A stretch of DNA of 38,526 bases from Candidatus Aminicenantota bacterium (GCA_026393865.1 JAPKZI010000180.1:1-38526), one strand, 5' to 3'. Positions 24,313 to 32,203 are shown, counted from the first letter of the stretch. Program-made: numbers and translations. The notes: a model not told the origin generated them from the letters alone.

Positions 24313-25320
24313 TTAATATATCAACCTGATAATCTCATAGACGATCCCGGCGCATATGGCCGAGGCCGGGATCGTCAGGACCCAGGCCCAGACGATCATG
24401 ATCGTCACCTGCCACTTGACCGCGGCGGCGTTCTTGGCCGCTCCCACTCCTGCCACGGCGCCGGTAATGACATGCGTCGTCGAGACCGGAACGCCAAGAT
24501 GCGTCGCCGTGAAGATCGAGATGGCGCTGGCCGTCTCGGCGCAGAAACCATCGATCGGTTTCAGCTTGACGATCTTCTGGCCCATGGTCTTGACGATGCG
24601 CCAGCCGCCCGACAGCGTCCCCATGGCGATGGCCGTGTAGGCAGCCAGCATGACCCAGACCGGGATATGAAAATTTTCCACCTTCATCTGGCCCGAAGTG
24701 ACCAGCAGGCCGGCGATGATGCCCATGGTCTTCTGGGCGTCGTTGCCCCCGTGTCCCAAGCTGTATAAAGCCGCCGAGATAAGCTGCAAGCGTCGAGACC
24801 AGAGATTGATCTGGTGCAGGGGACGTCTGTGGACGACCCAGGTCGTGACGATCATGAGAATCAGCCCGAACAACATGCCGAGGAGCGGGGCCAGGACGAT
24901 AAAGATCAAGATCTTGATCCAGCCGGAAAGGATGACGACGCCGAAGCCGTGGGCCTTGACGACCGCGGCGCCCAGATAGCCGCCCATGAGCGAATGGGAG
25001 GAGCTCGAAGGCAGTCCCCAGTACCAGGTCAACAGGTTCCAGGTGATCGCGCCGATCAGGGCGCAAAAGATCACGAGAGGATCGACCTGCTCGATCTTGA
25101 TCAGTCCGCTGCCGATGGTCTCGGCGACCTTGTGGCCGAAAATGAGAAAGGCGACGAAGTTGAAAAAAGCGGCCCAGATCACCGCTTGTTTGGGGCTGAG
25201 GACCCGGGTCGAGACGATCGTGGCGACGGAATTGGCCGCGTCGTGGAGGCCGTTGGTGAAATCGAAAATGAGGGCGATGGCGATGATGACGGCGATAAAG
25301 ACGAAGCTCCAGCCGTCCAT
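24313..25320 (-). CDS. pit: PiT family inorganic phosphate transporter
   Basis: 335 residues from the ATG at 25318-25320, two bases after the stop of its DUF47 partner; the frame continues upstream inside that gene. It is highly hydrophobic with about ten membrane segments. The two PHO4 signature repeats are DFTNGLHDAANSVATIV near the N-terminus and GHGGNDAQKTMG in the middle, with SSSSHSLMGG and PVSTTHVITGA as the paired serine-rich turns. PiT proteins take up metal-phosphate by proton or sodium symport with low affinity. Substrate cannot be narrowed further by eye; some family members carry sulfate. The partner gene is the usual neighbour. Confidence 0.92.
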   Translation of the reverse strand: MDGWSFVFIAVIIAIALIFDFTNGLHDAANSVATIVSTRVLSPKQAVIWAAFFNFVAFLIFGHKVAETIGSGLIKIEQVDPLVIFCALIGAITWNLLTWYWGLPSSSSHSLMGGYLGAAVVKAHGFGVVILSGWIKILIFIVLAPLLGMLFGLILMIVTTWVVHRRPLHQINLWSRRLQLISAALYSLGHGGNDAQKTMGIIAGLLVTSGQMKVENFHIPVWVMLAAYTAIAMGTLSGGWRIVKTMGQKIVKLKPIDGFCAETASAISIFTATHLGVPVSTTHVITGAVAGVGAAKNAAAVKWQVTIMIVWAWVLTIPASAICAGIVYEIIRLIY

Positions 25321-25322
25321 GC

Positions 25323-25949
25323 TCAGCTGCTCTTGACGATGATTCCTTCGACGGTGTTGCTGATGTTCTGGTAGACGTCCATGATCCGTTCGAGCGTCCC
25401 CAGGATGTCCTTCCACTTGATGATGAGGATCGGGTCCTTTTCGCCGTTGAGGAGGCTGCGGAGCTCCCGGTGATAGATGAGATCGCCTTCGTCCTCGAGG
25501 TCGTGGATCTCGCAGATGAGCTTCCAGATCGTATCGGTGTATTTCTGGTGCTCGAAGAGCTCCTCGAGAAGAGTCATCAGGGATTTCGCCGCTTTGCCGA
25601 TGAGGACGGAAAAGTCATCGACGAAGGAGCGTTTCTCCGGAACCTCGTACAGATAGATGTTGTGGATCGTGTTCTCGAGCAGGTCGATGATGTCGTCGTA
25701 TTCATGGATGAGCTGGTAGATGTCCTCGCGGTCGAAGGGGGTGATGAAGCTCTTGTTCAAGAGGTTGATGATGTCGTGGGTGATGACGTCCGCCTTGTGC
25801 TCGATCTCCTTGGATTTGTGCCAATAATGATCGAAATCCCGGAACTTGGCGGCGAATTCCTGGAAGACCGCCGTGATCTCGACCAGGCAGCCCGACATTT
25901 TTTTGAAGTGCTCGAAGAAAGCCGGTTCTTTAGGCAGGATGAATTTCAT
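25323..25949 (-). CDS. DUF47 (PhoU-like) Pit accessory protein
   Basis: 208 residues, all helical by pattern, with the DUF47/PhoU-like signature KSKEIEHKADVITHDIINLL (about residues 46-65) and FDREDIYQLIHEYDDIIDLLENT, followed by IHDLEDEGDLIYHRELRSL. PhoU-like acidic helices bind metal clusters and are thought to regulate the phosphate transporter. Its stop is two bases before the pit start. The promoter TTGCAA-N16-TATAAT lies upstream at 25987-26014. It therefore leads a two-gene phosphate uptake operon. Confidence 0.9.
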   Translation of the reverse strand: MKFILPKEPAFFEHFKKMSGCLVEITAVFQEFAAKFRDFDHYWHKSKEIEHKADVITHDIINLLNKSFITPFDREDIYQLIHEYDDIIDLLENTIHNIYLYEVPEKRSFVDDFSVLIGKAAKSLMTLLEELFEHQKYTDTIWKLICEIHDLEDEGDLIYHRELRSLLNGEKDPILIIKWKDILGTLERIMDVYQNISNTVEGIIVKSS

Positions 25950-25986
25950 GGTAAATCCTCGATGGAGATTTCCTCAGAGGCTAAAG

Positions 25987-26014
25987 ATTATATCGAATGA
26001 AGGGGCAATTGCAA
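25987..26014 (-). promoter_or_regulatory. Promoter of the DUF47-pit operon
   Basis: On the minus strand TTGCAA (26009-26014) and a perfect TATAAT (25987-25992) with a 16-base spacer. The ATG at 25949 is about 38 bases downstream. No PHO-box-like direct repeats are obvious. Confidence 0.55.
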
Positions 26015-26025
26015 GGCGGAACGGT

Positions 26026-26054
26026 TGTCATCCTGAGCGTAGCGAAGGATCTCA
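26026..26054 (+). repeat. Dispersed TGTCATCCTGAGCG repeat, copy A
   Basis: TGTCATCCTGAGCGTAGCGAAGGATCTCA. ATCCT and AGGAT pair, and the centre contains C(GTA)G. Two further copies are at 26749-26776 (inverted) and 28508-28536. It lies ten bases from a GGGGAC-type palindrome. Confidence 0.8.
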
Positions 26055-26063
26055 TGGAAATTC

Positions 26064-26104
26064 GGTGACACGTTCCAATTTCGAGAAATTTGGTACGTGT
26101 CCCC
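26064..26104. repeat. Imperfect GGTGACACGTTCC...GGTACGTGTCCCC palindrome
   Basis: Arms of about 19 bases with a few mismatches surround a GAG loop centre. The inner arms are AATTTC and GAAATT. It sits between the DUF47 promoter region and the 3' end of mazF, and belongs to the GGGGACAC subfamily. Confidence 0.7.
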
Positions 26105-26109
26105 ATATT

Positions 26110-26421
26110 TCATAGATCCAGAGCGAACCTGATCGCTTCATCGATCAGGTTGAGCTTCTCCGGCTTGAGGGCCGAGATTCTCGAGACCAATAGCTCTTTC
26201 CTTATCGTTGCGAGGGTGTCGAGGTTGGCAACGCACTTTTTGGGCAGTCCATCCTCGGGGCCGAGAAGGACTTCGACGGGAATGCCTCTTATCGTCGACG
26301 TCACTTCGGCGATCGTCACGGCATTCCTGACGGCATAAGCTTCGTTCCGGGACAGAAGAACGACCGGCCTCTTCCCCACCGGCGGCGGCAGGTTCGCCCA
26401 CCAGATCTCGCCTTTTCGCAT
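26110..26421 (-). CDS. MazF/PemK-type mRNA interferase toxin
   Basis: 103 residues from the ATG at 26419-26421. MRKGEIWWANLPPPVGKRPVVLLSRNEAY is the classic MazF opening, including the GKRPVV(L) strand with the catalytic Arg. Further pattern includes EVTSTIRGIPVEV and CVANLDTLATI, where the conserved Ser/Thr region lies. MazF toxins cut single-stranded RNA at short sequence motifs, but the motif here cannot be predicted. The start overlaps the antitoxin stop by one base (TGATG), so translation is coupled. Length fits the family and no damage is visible. Confidence 0.9.
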   Translation of the reverse strand: MRKGEIWWANLPPPVGKRPVVLLSRNEAYAVRNAVTIAEVTSTIRGIPVEVLLGPEDGLPKKCVANLDTLATIRKELLVSRISALKPEKLNLIDEAIRFALDL

Positions 26422-26675
26422 CACCAATCTTCGTGGGAAAAGGAATCGACCGAAGCTTTCTCCCAGGCTTCGCTGTGTCCGGAAGTCTCGGGCATCCTCT
26501 GATAGCCTTCCACGTAAATGCGGGCGTTCTTTTCCTTTCTTTTCGTCTCTTTCCACAGACGGATAGCCTCGAGGATGAACCGGCTCCGGCTGAGTCCCCT
26601 TTTCTTACAGATGGATTCAAGATCTTGAAATTCTCCGGCGGGGAGACTGATCGTGAATTTCGTGGAATGGTTCAT
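26421..26675 (-). CDS. Ribbon-helix-helix antitoxin of the MazEF-type pair
   Basis: 84 residues. The N-terminus KFTISLPAGEFQDLESICKKRGLSRSRFILEAIRLW is a CopG/MetJ ribbon-helix-helix DNA-binding domain (about residues 6-42). The charged C-terminus (about 45-84) would bind and inhibit MazF. Such antitoxins repress their own operon. Upstream, a perfect 14-base palindrome overlaps the -10 box, fitting autoregulation. Shine-Dalgarno CAGGAG precedes the ATG at 26675. Gene order, antitoxin then toxin with one-base overlap, is the standard form. Confidence 0.88.
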   Translation of the reverse strand: MNHSTKFTISLPAGEFQDLESICKKRGLSRSRFILEAIRLWKETKRKEKNARIYVEGYQRMPETSGHSEAWEKASVDSFSHEDW

Positions 26676-26701
26676 GACTATACTCCTGGTATTACTATAT
26701 T

Positions 26702-26715
26702 CATACTATAGTATG
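26702..26715. promoter_or_regulatory. Perfect 14-bp operator palindrome of the mazEF operon
   Basis: CATACTATAGTATG is a perfect 14-base palindrome covering the -10 box. Two related TATAGTA-type half-sites continue toward the start codon on the minus strand (TATAGTAAT and TATAGTCAT). This is the expected arrangement for cooperative binding of the ribbon-helix-helix antitoxin. Confidence 0.65.
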
Positions 26716-26738
26716 ACCATAACATATTCTCTTGTCAA
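26710..26738 (-). promoter_or_regulatory. Sigma-70-like promoter of the mazEF operon
   Basis: A perfect TTGACA (26733-26738) and CATACT (26710-26715) with a 17-base spacer on the minus strand. The -10 box is one half of the 14-base palindrome. Confidence 0.7.
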
Positions 26739-26748
26739 TGAAAATATC

Positions 26749-26776
26749 GAGATCCTTCGCTTCGCTAAGGATGACA
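26749..26776 (-). repeat. Dispersed TGTCATCCTGAGCG repeat, copy C (inverted)
   Basis: On the minus strand this reads TGTCATCCTTAGCGAAGCG then AAGGATCTC. It keeps the C(GAA)G centre and the outer ATCCT/AGGAT pairing of the other two copies. Confidence 0.75.
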
Positions 26777-26866
26777 TTGAGATGACGGTCGCACGGAATC
26801 GATTTTCTCAACAAAACCGGCTCCTTCTTCACGAAAAAAAAGGGGCACGTACCGCATAACAAAAAA

Positions 26867-26911
26867 GGGGTACACGTACCGAATTCCAGAGAATTCTAGT
26901 ACATATACCCC
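26867..26911. repeat. Imperfect GGGGTACACGTACC...GTACATATACCCC palindrome
   Basis: The left arm GGGGTACACGTAC and right arm GTACATATACCCC pair with two mismatches, and the inner GAATTC/GAATTC also pair around CAGA. A partial related stretch GGGGCACGTACC lies just to the left at 26842-26853. It falls in the gene-free stretch between mazEF and the symporter terminator. Confidence 0.65.
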
Positions 26912-26940
26912 TTTCCTGGTTCATGTCCCCTCGAATAGAC

Positions 26941-27148
26941 GGCTCCCCTGTTTGGTCAAGGGAGCCTATTGGAAAAATATGAAAGGAGGGCGAGGGCTTA
27001 TTTGATCTGGGCCTTCTGATATCCATCCTGGATATCTGTTCAAGGTTTTATCCCTGAAGTCACATAAACTATAAGTCCCGCCCCGTCAAACGTAAATCGC
27101 CTCAAGGGATGAATTTGGAGGGTGAAACTGAATCCTCGCTGATGGCTC
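26941..27148. other. Gene-free stretch with two small hairpins
   Basis: I see no supported gene here. It contains a 7-bp hairpin GGCTCCC/GGGAGCC (about 26941-26967) and an 8-bp hairpin GATATCCA-TCC-TGGATATC (27018-27036). A small RNA or a decayed element is possible, but nothing matches a riboswitch or RNA family I can recognise. Confidence 0.4.
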
Positions 27149-27183
27149 AAAAAAAAGAGCGGGCTCTCACCCATTAGGGTGAG
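27149..27183 (-). terminator. Intrinsic terminator of the symporter gene
   Basis: On the minus strand a perfect 7-bp hairpin CTCACCC-TAAT-GGGTGAG (27166-27183) overlaps a second short GC hairpin AGAGC..GCTCT that runs into eight T residues (27149-27156). It lies about 40 bases after the stop of the dicarboxylate/amino acid symporter. Confidence 0.65.
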
Positions 27184-27220
27184 TCATAAGGGGAAAGATG
27201 ATGATAAAAGAACGGAAAAC

Positions 27221-28444
27221 TTATGCTTCCGGGAGCGGCGGCGGGTCGTCGATGAACTTCCCTTCCCAGCGGGCGACGACGACCGAGGCCAGACAGTTGC
27301 CGATGACGTTGATCGTTGTCCGGACCATGTCCACAAGCTCGTCGATCCCGAGAAGGATGGCCACCCCTTCGATCGGAAGGTTGAAAGAAGCCAAGGTCCC
27401 GGCGAGAATCACCAGACAGGCGCGCGGAACTCCGGCGACGCCTTTGCTGGTCAGCATGAGGGTAAAGACCATGACCAACTGCTGCCCGAATGTCATATGG
27501 ACGCCCGCCGCCTGGGCGACGAAGACCGAGGCCATCGAGAGATAGAGCGACGTTCCGTCCAAATTGAAGCTGTACCCCGTGGGCAAAATGAAGGCCACGA
27601 TTTCGCGCGGAACGCCCATCCCTTCCATCGCCTGCATGGCCTTGGGCAAGGCGGCCTCCGAGCTTGTCGTCGAAAACGCGATCAAGGCCGGTTCTTTGAC
27701 CGCGCTGAAAAACTTTCTGACGGGGACTTTGAAGATCAGCATCACCGGAATGAAGACGAGGAGAACAAACGATACGGCGCAGGCGTAAAACGTCAGAATC
27801 AGGAGCCCGAGGTTCACCAGAACGGAGAGTCCCTTGCTGCCCACGGCCACGGCAATGGCCGCGCCGACGCCGATCGGAGCGAAGCGCATGATGATCGAAG
27901 TGAACTTGAACATGGTCTCCGCCAGGGATTCGCAGACGTCGAGAATGGCCTTTTTCTTGCCGTGGACCATGCTCAGGGCGAGGGCGAAGATGATGCTGAA
28001 AACGACGACCTGCAGGACATCGCCCTCGGCCGCCGCCTGAAAAAAGCTTTGAGGGAAAATATGGATCAAAACGTCGGCGAATTTCTGCGGCTTGGCCGCG
28101 ATGGCGCTGATGTCGCCGCCGTGGAGGACCACACCCACACCGGGCTTCGTGATATTGACGAAGGCGAGGCCCAGGAAGAGCGCGATCGTCGTGACGATCT
28201 CGAAATAGATGAGAGCCTTGCCGCCCATACGGCCGACGGCCTTCAGGTCGCTGTGGCCGGCGATGCCGACGACGATCGTGGCGAAGATGAGAGGGGCGAT
28301 GATGGTTTTAATCAGACGGATGAAGATCAGGCTCAGCGGCCGTAGTTGCGTGCCGGCCTGCGGGAAGAGCGCGCCGATGAGCAGGCCGAGGCCCATGCCG
28401 ATGAAGATGTAGAGAGTCAGCCGGTTCTTTTTCTTCGCGCTCAT
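27221..28444 (-). CDS. Dicarboxylate/amino acid:cation symporter (DAACS family)
   Basis: 407 residues with about eight membrane helices and two re-entrant hairpins. Family motifs are TTSSEAALP (the Ser-rich HP1 tip), FNLDGTSLYLSMASVF (the NMDGT motif as NLDGT) and DMVRTTINVIGN in the last helix, where Asp and Arg bind the carboxylated substrate. These transporters take up glutamate, aspartate or C4-dicarboxylates with sodium or protons. The Arg in DMVRT favours an acidic substrate. The promoter TTGACT-N18-TATTTT ends eight bases before the ATG. An intrinsic terminator follows. The adjacent amino acid permease on the same strand suggests a shared role in amino acid supply. Confidence 0.9.
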   Translation of the reverse strand: MSAKKKNRLTLYIFIGMGLGLLIGALFPQAGTQLRPLSLIFIRLIKTIIAPLIFATIVVGIAGHSDLKAVGRMGGKALIYFEIVTTIALFLGLAFVNITKPGVGVVLHGGDISAIAAKPQKFADVLIHIFPQSFFQAAAEGDVLQVVVFSIIFALALSMVHGKKKAILDVCESLAETMFKFTSIIMRFAPIGVGAAIAVAVGSKGLSVLVNLGLLILTFYACAVSFVLLVFIPVMLIFKVPVRKFFSAVKEPALIAFSTTSSEAALPKAMQAMEGMGVPREIVAFILPTGYSFNLDGTSLYLSMASVFVAQAAGVHMTFGQQLVMVFTLMLTSKGVAGVPRACLVILAGTLASFNLPIEGVAILLGIDELVDMVRTTINVIGNCLASVVVARWEGKFIDDPPPLPEA

Positions 28445-28452
28445 GCCGGCCT

Positions 28453-28482
28453 AAAATATCAGAACGCGGTCGGCCAAGTCAA
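28453..28482 (-). promoter_or_regulatory. Promoter of the DAACS symporter, very short leader
   Basis: TTGACT (28477-28482) and TATTTT (28453-28458) with an 18-base spacer on the minus strand. Only eight bases separate the -10 box from the ATG, so the leader is absent or one or two bases long. The -10 match is weak. Confidence 0.4.
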
Positions 28483-28507
28483 CTGACGACCAGCAGACTA
28501 AGTTAAA

Positions 28508-28536
28508 TGTCATCCTGAGCGAAGCGAAGGATCTCA
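28508..28536 (+). repeat. Dispersed TGTCATCCTGAGCG repeat, copy B
   Basis: TGTCATCCTGAGCGAAGCG then AAGGATCTCA, with the C(GAA)G mini-hairpin centre. It differs from copy A at the loop position (GAA versus GTA). Confidence 0.8.
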
Positions 28537-28601
28537 TCCAACCCCGGACGGGCCATAGTCAGCCCGCCGGCATTGTCATACCAAGCGAAAAAATCCGGCC
28601 T

Positions 28602-30122
28602 TTATTTCGCGACCGAGACGTCTTTAGCCGCTTCCGTCCCTTCCATTCTATTCATGATGCTGTGCTTCCGCCCATAAAAAATATAGATTATCAGGCCGAC
28701 GAACAGCCAGACGAAGAGGCGCAGCCAGTTTGCCGGAGGCAGAGAGAACATCAGCATCAGGCAGAGAAGGACACCCAAAATAGGCGTTACCGGGAATAAA
28801 GGCACCCGAAACGGCCTCTCGGCCTCGGGATGCGTTTTGCGCATGATCAAAACAGCGGCGCAGACGATGACGAAGGCGAGCAAAGTCCCGATGTTGACCA
28901 GCTCGGCCAACAACTCGAGCGGCAGCGCGGCGGACAACAACGCAACAAAAAATCCCACTAGAATAGTCGATTTCCAAGGGGTGCGGAACTTCTCATGCAC
29001 GGCGCCGAAGAACTTCGGAGGAAGCAGGCCGTCGCGCGCGATCGCCAGCAAAACGCGGGGCAAGCTCAGCATCATGACCACGAGCACCGAGGTGATACCG
29101 GCCAAAGCTCCGAGCGAGACCAGAAACTGGGCCCAGCCGAGGCCGACCTGTTTAAAGGCTTGGGAGACCGGCGCGTTAATGTCGATCTGGTTGTAAGGGA
29201 CCATGCCCGTCAGGACCATGGAGACGAGAATATAAAGGACCGTGCAGATGACAAGCGAGCTGATGATGGCGATCGGAACGTCCTTGTGCGGCCTCTTGGC
29301 CTCTTCGGCGTGCGTCGAAATCGAGTCGAATCCGATGTAAGCGAAGAAGCTGATCGCCGCGCCGGCCAACATTCCGACCGGAGCCCCTCCCATGGATTTT
29401 CCGAATATGGTCTTGCCGAAGAAGCTGATCCCCGACAATCCGAACGGAGCGAAGGGCGTCCAGTTCTTGGGGTTGACATAGAAGGCCCCGACCACGATGA
29501 CAAAGACCACGATGATCAGCTTGAGGATGACCATCGAAGCATTGAACGTCGCGGTTTGGCGGATCCCTCTAACGAGAACCACCGTCACCAGAGCCGTGAT
29601 GACGATCGCCGGCAGGTCGATCCAGCTTCCGCTGGCGCTGATCTTGCCGGTGGCCGTATCGAGCTTAAACGGCGCCCAGCCGATGACCTTGGGAATATAG
29701 ATCTTAAACGTGCTTATGAAATCCTGAAAATAATGCGACCAGCCGTGGGCGACGGTGGCCGAGGCGACGGCGTATTCCAAGACCAAGTCCCAGCCGATGA
29801 TCCAGGCGAACAGCTCGCCCAGCGTGGCGTAGGCGTAGGTGTAAGCGGATCCGGCCACGGGGACCATGGACGCGAACTCGGCGTAGCAGAACGCCGCGAA
29901 AAGACAGGTGACGCCGGCCACGACGAAGGACAGCATCAGCGCCGGGCCGGCCTTATCGTGGGCCGCAACGCCGGTCAGAACAAAAATGCCGGTGCCGATG
30001 ATGGCCCCGACGCCTAGGCTCGTGAGCGTTATGGGTCCCAGGATTCGGCGGAGCCTGTTCTCGCCGTGGAGCTCTTCGAGGAGCACGTGGAGGGGTTTTC
30101 TTCGGAAAAGCTTATTTGCCAT
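28602..30122 (-). CDS. APC superfamily cationic-type amino acid permease
   Basis: 506 residues from the ATG at 30120-30122, preceded by AGAGGCG; the longer frame upstream adds a hydrophobic stretch that does not align to the family. About 12-13 membrane helices. The first-helix motif SLGVGAIIGTGIFVLTG is the APC substrate-binding GxG segment, and YAEFASMVPVAGSAYTYAYATLGE and FAYIGFDSISTHAEEAKRP are typical of the CAT/YfnA group. The substrate is an amino acid, probably neutral or cationic, taken up by proton symport. Its start faces the C69 dipeptidase gene across a hairpin, and the two are divergently transcribed, which suggests peptide degradation followed by uptake. Confidence 0.9.
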   Translation of the reverse strand: MANKLFRRKPLHVLLEELHGENRLRRILGPITLTSLGVGAIIGTGIFVLTGVAAHDKAGPALMLSFVVAGVTCLFAAFCYAEFASMVPVAGSAYTYAYATLGELFAWIIGWDLVLEYAVASATVAHGWSHYFQDFISTFKIYIPKVIGWAPFKLDTATGKISASGSWIDLPAIVITALVTVVLVRGIRQTATFNASMVILKLIIVVFVIVVGAFYVNPKNWTPFAPFGLSGISFFGKTIFGKSMGGAPVGMLAGAAISFFAYIGFDSISTHAEEAKRPHKDVPIAIISSLVICTVLYILVSMVLTGMVPYNQIDINAPVSQAFKQVGLGWAQFLVSLGALAGITSVLVVMMLSLPRVLLAIARDGLLPPKFFGAVHEKFRTPWKSTILVGFFVALLSAALPLELLAELVNIGTLLAFVIVCAAVLIMRKTHPEAERPFRVPLFPVTPILGVLLCLMLMFSLPPANWLRLFVWLFVGLIIYIFYGRKHSIMNRMEGTEAAKDVSVAK

Positions 30123-30261
30123 TTTCGCCTCTTTCTCTAGAGTCTTAGCATTAAAGCATTCATCGAATGAATATACAAGAATGGGATGATACAAAATAAG
30201 AAGAAACAAAGTCAAACGAAACATCCACGGCGGACGCGCCGGACATTAAATATGTAAATAT

Positions 30262-30314
30262 GGGGTCGCGTCTCCATTATACCGGTAAAAATCAAATAAT
30301 GGAGACGCGACCCC
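30262..30314. repeat. GGGGTCGCGTCTCC palindrome between divergent genes
   Basis: Perfect 19-base arms at 30262-30280 and 30296-30314 with a 15-base loop. The genes on either side are divergent, so it is not a terminator. Its right end is only five bases from the -35 box of the dipeptidase promoter. It belongs to the GGGGTCGCGTCT subfamily. Confidence 0.88.
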
Positions 30315-30319
30315 GGACA

Positions 30320-30348
30320 TTGACCTCCCCCGCGCCCTTTGATAAAGT
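30320..30348 (+). promoter_or_regulatory. Sigma-70-like promoter of the C69 dipeptidase
   Basis: TTGACC at 30320-30325 and TAAAGT at 30343-30348 with a 17-base spacer. A Shine-Dalgarno AAGGAGGGAG and the ATG at 30383 follow. Confidence 0.6.
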
Positions 30349-30382
30349 AATTTTCCGCACATTTATTTAAGGAGGGAGAAAA

Positions 30383-32146
30383 ATGAAAAAACGTCTCATT
30401 CTGTTCTCGTTCTTGATCGTGGCCGTTCTGGCCGTCGGCGCGTCCGTCTTCAGCGGCGGGCCGCAGACTCAGCTCCAGCCGTGCCCGACGTGCGCGGCGG
30501 ACGAGCTGTACCGGGAGGCCTGCACGGTCATCATGGTCGGCAAGAACGCCTCGACCGACGGCTCGGTCATGACGACCCACACCTGCGACTGCGGCGTGTG
30601 CGACTGGACGTTCCGCTATGTCCCGGCGGCCGACCACAAGCCGGGCGATACGCGTAAGATTTTCCATATCGACCAGTTCGGGACGTTTCCTCCAAGTGTC
30701 GGATTGAAGTGGGAGGAGATCAAGAACTATTTCACCGGCCTCGAACTTCCCCAACCGGCCCATACCTACGGCTACGTCCATGGCGCGTTCGGTTACATGA
30801 ACGACCTGCAGGTCTCGATCGGCGAATCCACCATCGGCGCCCAGAAAAAAATGGAAAACCAGACGCCCACCCCCAAGTTCGACATCACCATGCTGACCCT
30901 CCTCGCCATGGAACGGGCCAAGACGGCGCGCGAGGCGATCAAGATCATGGGCGAGTTGAGCGAGAAGCACGGCTACGGCTTCACCGACACCGGCGAGATG
31001 CTGGCCGTGGCCGATCCCAAGGAAGTCTGGGTCTTCGAAATCATGCCCGCCGGCCCGCTGTGGCCGCCCCAGAGCGGCAAACCGGGCGCGGTCTGGGCTG
31101 CCCAGCGAGTCCCCGACGACCACGTCAGCGTCTGCCCCAATGAGTCGCGGATCGGCGAGATCAACTTAGCCGACAAGGACTATTTCATGGCCTCGCCCAA
31201 TGTCGTCTCGTTCGCCGTCGATCAGAAGCTCTACGATCCGCAGAGCGGCAAGCCTTTCAACTGGAAACGGGCTTATTCTCCGAACGAAGTCAGCGCCGCC
31301 GGGACGAACGGGAACCGCGTCCGGCTGTGGAGGTTCTTCAATCTCGTCGCGCCCTCCAAGAACCTCGGCCCCGAGACGATGAACATGGATTTTCCTTTCT
31401 CGGTCAAGCCGGACAAGAAGTACTCGGCTTATGACATCATCCAGATGACCCGCGACAAATGCGAGGGGACGATCTTCGATCCCGCCCGCGGGCTCCAAGG
31501 CGGCGCGTTCTCCAATCCGAACTTTCTCCCCTACGGCTTCAAGCTCGACGGCAAGACTTATAACACGTCGCGCATCATCGCCGTCAACCGGGCCGAGTAC
31601 GTCACGGTCACGCAGGCCCGCGGCTGGCTGCCCGATCCCATCGGCGGCATCGTCTGGCTCGCTTTCGGCTCGCAGGACACCTCATGCTTCATGCCGCTCT
31701 ATGCCGGCATCACCGAGATCCCCCGCTCCTTCGAGATCGGCGACCACTTTGAGTTCAGCCGGGATTCGGCGCGCTGGGCGTTCGACTACGTCGATTTTCA
31801 TACTCAGGTCCTCTATTCGCTGGCCATCCAGGATGTGAGGGAGGCACAGAAGAAATGGGAGAAATCCGCCATCGACCGGACCCCGGACATCGACAAATAC
31901 GCGGCCGACCTGTACCAGAAAGACCCGGTCAAAGCGCGGCAATATCTGACCGAATACTGCCTTAACAACGCCAATCTCGTCATCAACGCCTGGTGGGACC
32001 TGGGGAACCAGTTACTGGTCAAATTCAACCACCTCTGGATTTACGACGCCAAGACCCGCAAGCGCAATCCACTGCCCTTCCCTGACTGGTATCTCAAGGC
32101 CCTGGTCGAATACAACAAGTTGACCCCGCAGGAAGAAAAAAAATAA
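30383..32146 (+). CDS. Exported C69 family dipeptidase (peptidase U34)
   Basis: 587 residues. Signal peptide (about 1-24), then a short pro-segment and Cys47 in EACTVIMVGKNASTDGS, the Ntn-hydrolase nucleophile region of PepD-like dipeptidases. Autoprocessing should expose Cys47 as the N-terminus. Further signatures are GYVHGAFGYMNDLQVSIGESTIG, TMLTLLAMERAKTAREAI and ADPKEVWVFEI. The enzyme hydrolyses dipeptides with broad specificity. The extra cysteines CPTC and CDCGVCDW around the active site are notable and might form disulfides or bind metal. Shine-Dalgarno AAGGAGGGAG is strong. Its divergent neighbour is an amino acid permease. Confidence 0.9.
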   Translation: MKKRLILFSFLIVAVLAVGASVFSGGPQTQLQPCPTCAADELYREACTVIMVGKNASTDGSVMTTHTCDCGVCDWTFRYVPAADHKPGDTRKIFHIDQFGTFPPSVGLKWEEIKNYFTGLELPQPAHTYGYVHGAFGYMNDLQVSIGESTIGAQKKMENQTPTPKFDITMLTLLAMERAKTAREAIKIMGELSEKHGYGFTDTGEMLAVADPKEVWVFEIMPAGPLWPPQSGKPGAVWAAQRVPDDHVSVCPNESRIGEINLADKDYFMASPNVVSFAVDQKLYDPQSGKPFNWKRAYSPNEVSAAGTNGNRVRLWRFFNLVAPSKNLGPETMNMDFPFSVKPDKKYSAYDIIQMTRDKCEGTIFDPARGLQGGAFSNPNFLPYGFKLDGKTYNTSRIIAVNRAEYVTVTQARGWLPDPIGGIVWLAFGSQDTSCFMPLYAGITEIPRSFEIGDHFEFSRDSARWAFDYVDFHTQVLYSLAIQDVREAQKKWEKSAIDRTPDIDKYAADLYQKDPVKARQYLTEYCLNNANLVINAWWDLGNQLLVKFNHLWIYDAKTRKRNPLPFPDWYLKALVEYNKLTPQEEKK

Positions 32147-32154
32147 AGTCCAAA

Positions 32155-32176
32155 GGGGACACAATCCTGTGTCCCC
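32155..32176. repeat. GGGGACACA-ATCC-TGTGTCCCC palindrome
   Basis: Perfect 9-base arms (32155-32163, 32168-32176) with a four-base loop. It is the shortest member of the GGGGACAC subfamily here and starts eight bases after the dipeptidase stop. It could be a minimal core or a terminator hairpin without a U-run. Confidence 0.8.
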
Positions 32177-32203
32177 GATTTCGCTGAGAGATCGAAAGGC
32201 TCC

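Noticed and set aside
25318-25416. Longer N-terminus for the PiT transporter
   Set aside because: The extra residues lie inside the DUF47 gene and do not resemble PiT; the ATG two bases after the DUF47 stop is the usual arrangement.
27179-28345. Plus-strand open frame of about 388 codons
   Set aside because: Antisense to the DAACS symporter. The highly charged, repeat-poor translation is typical of the complement of a membrane protein gene.
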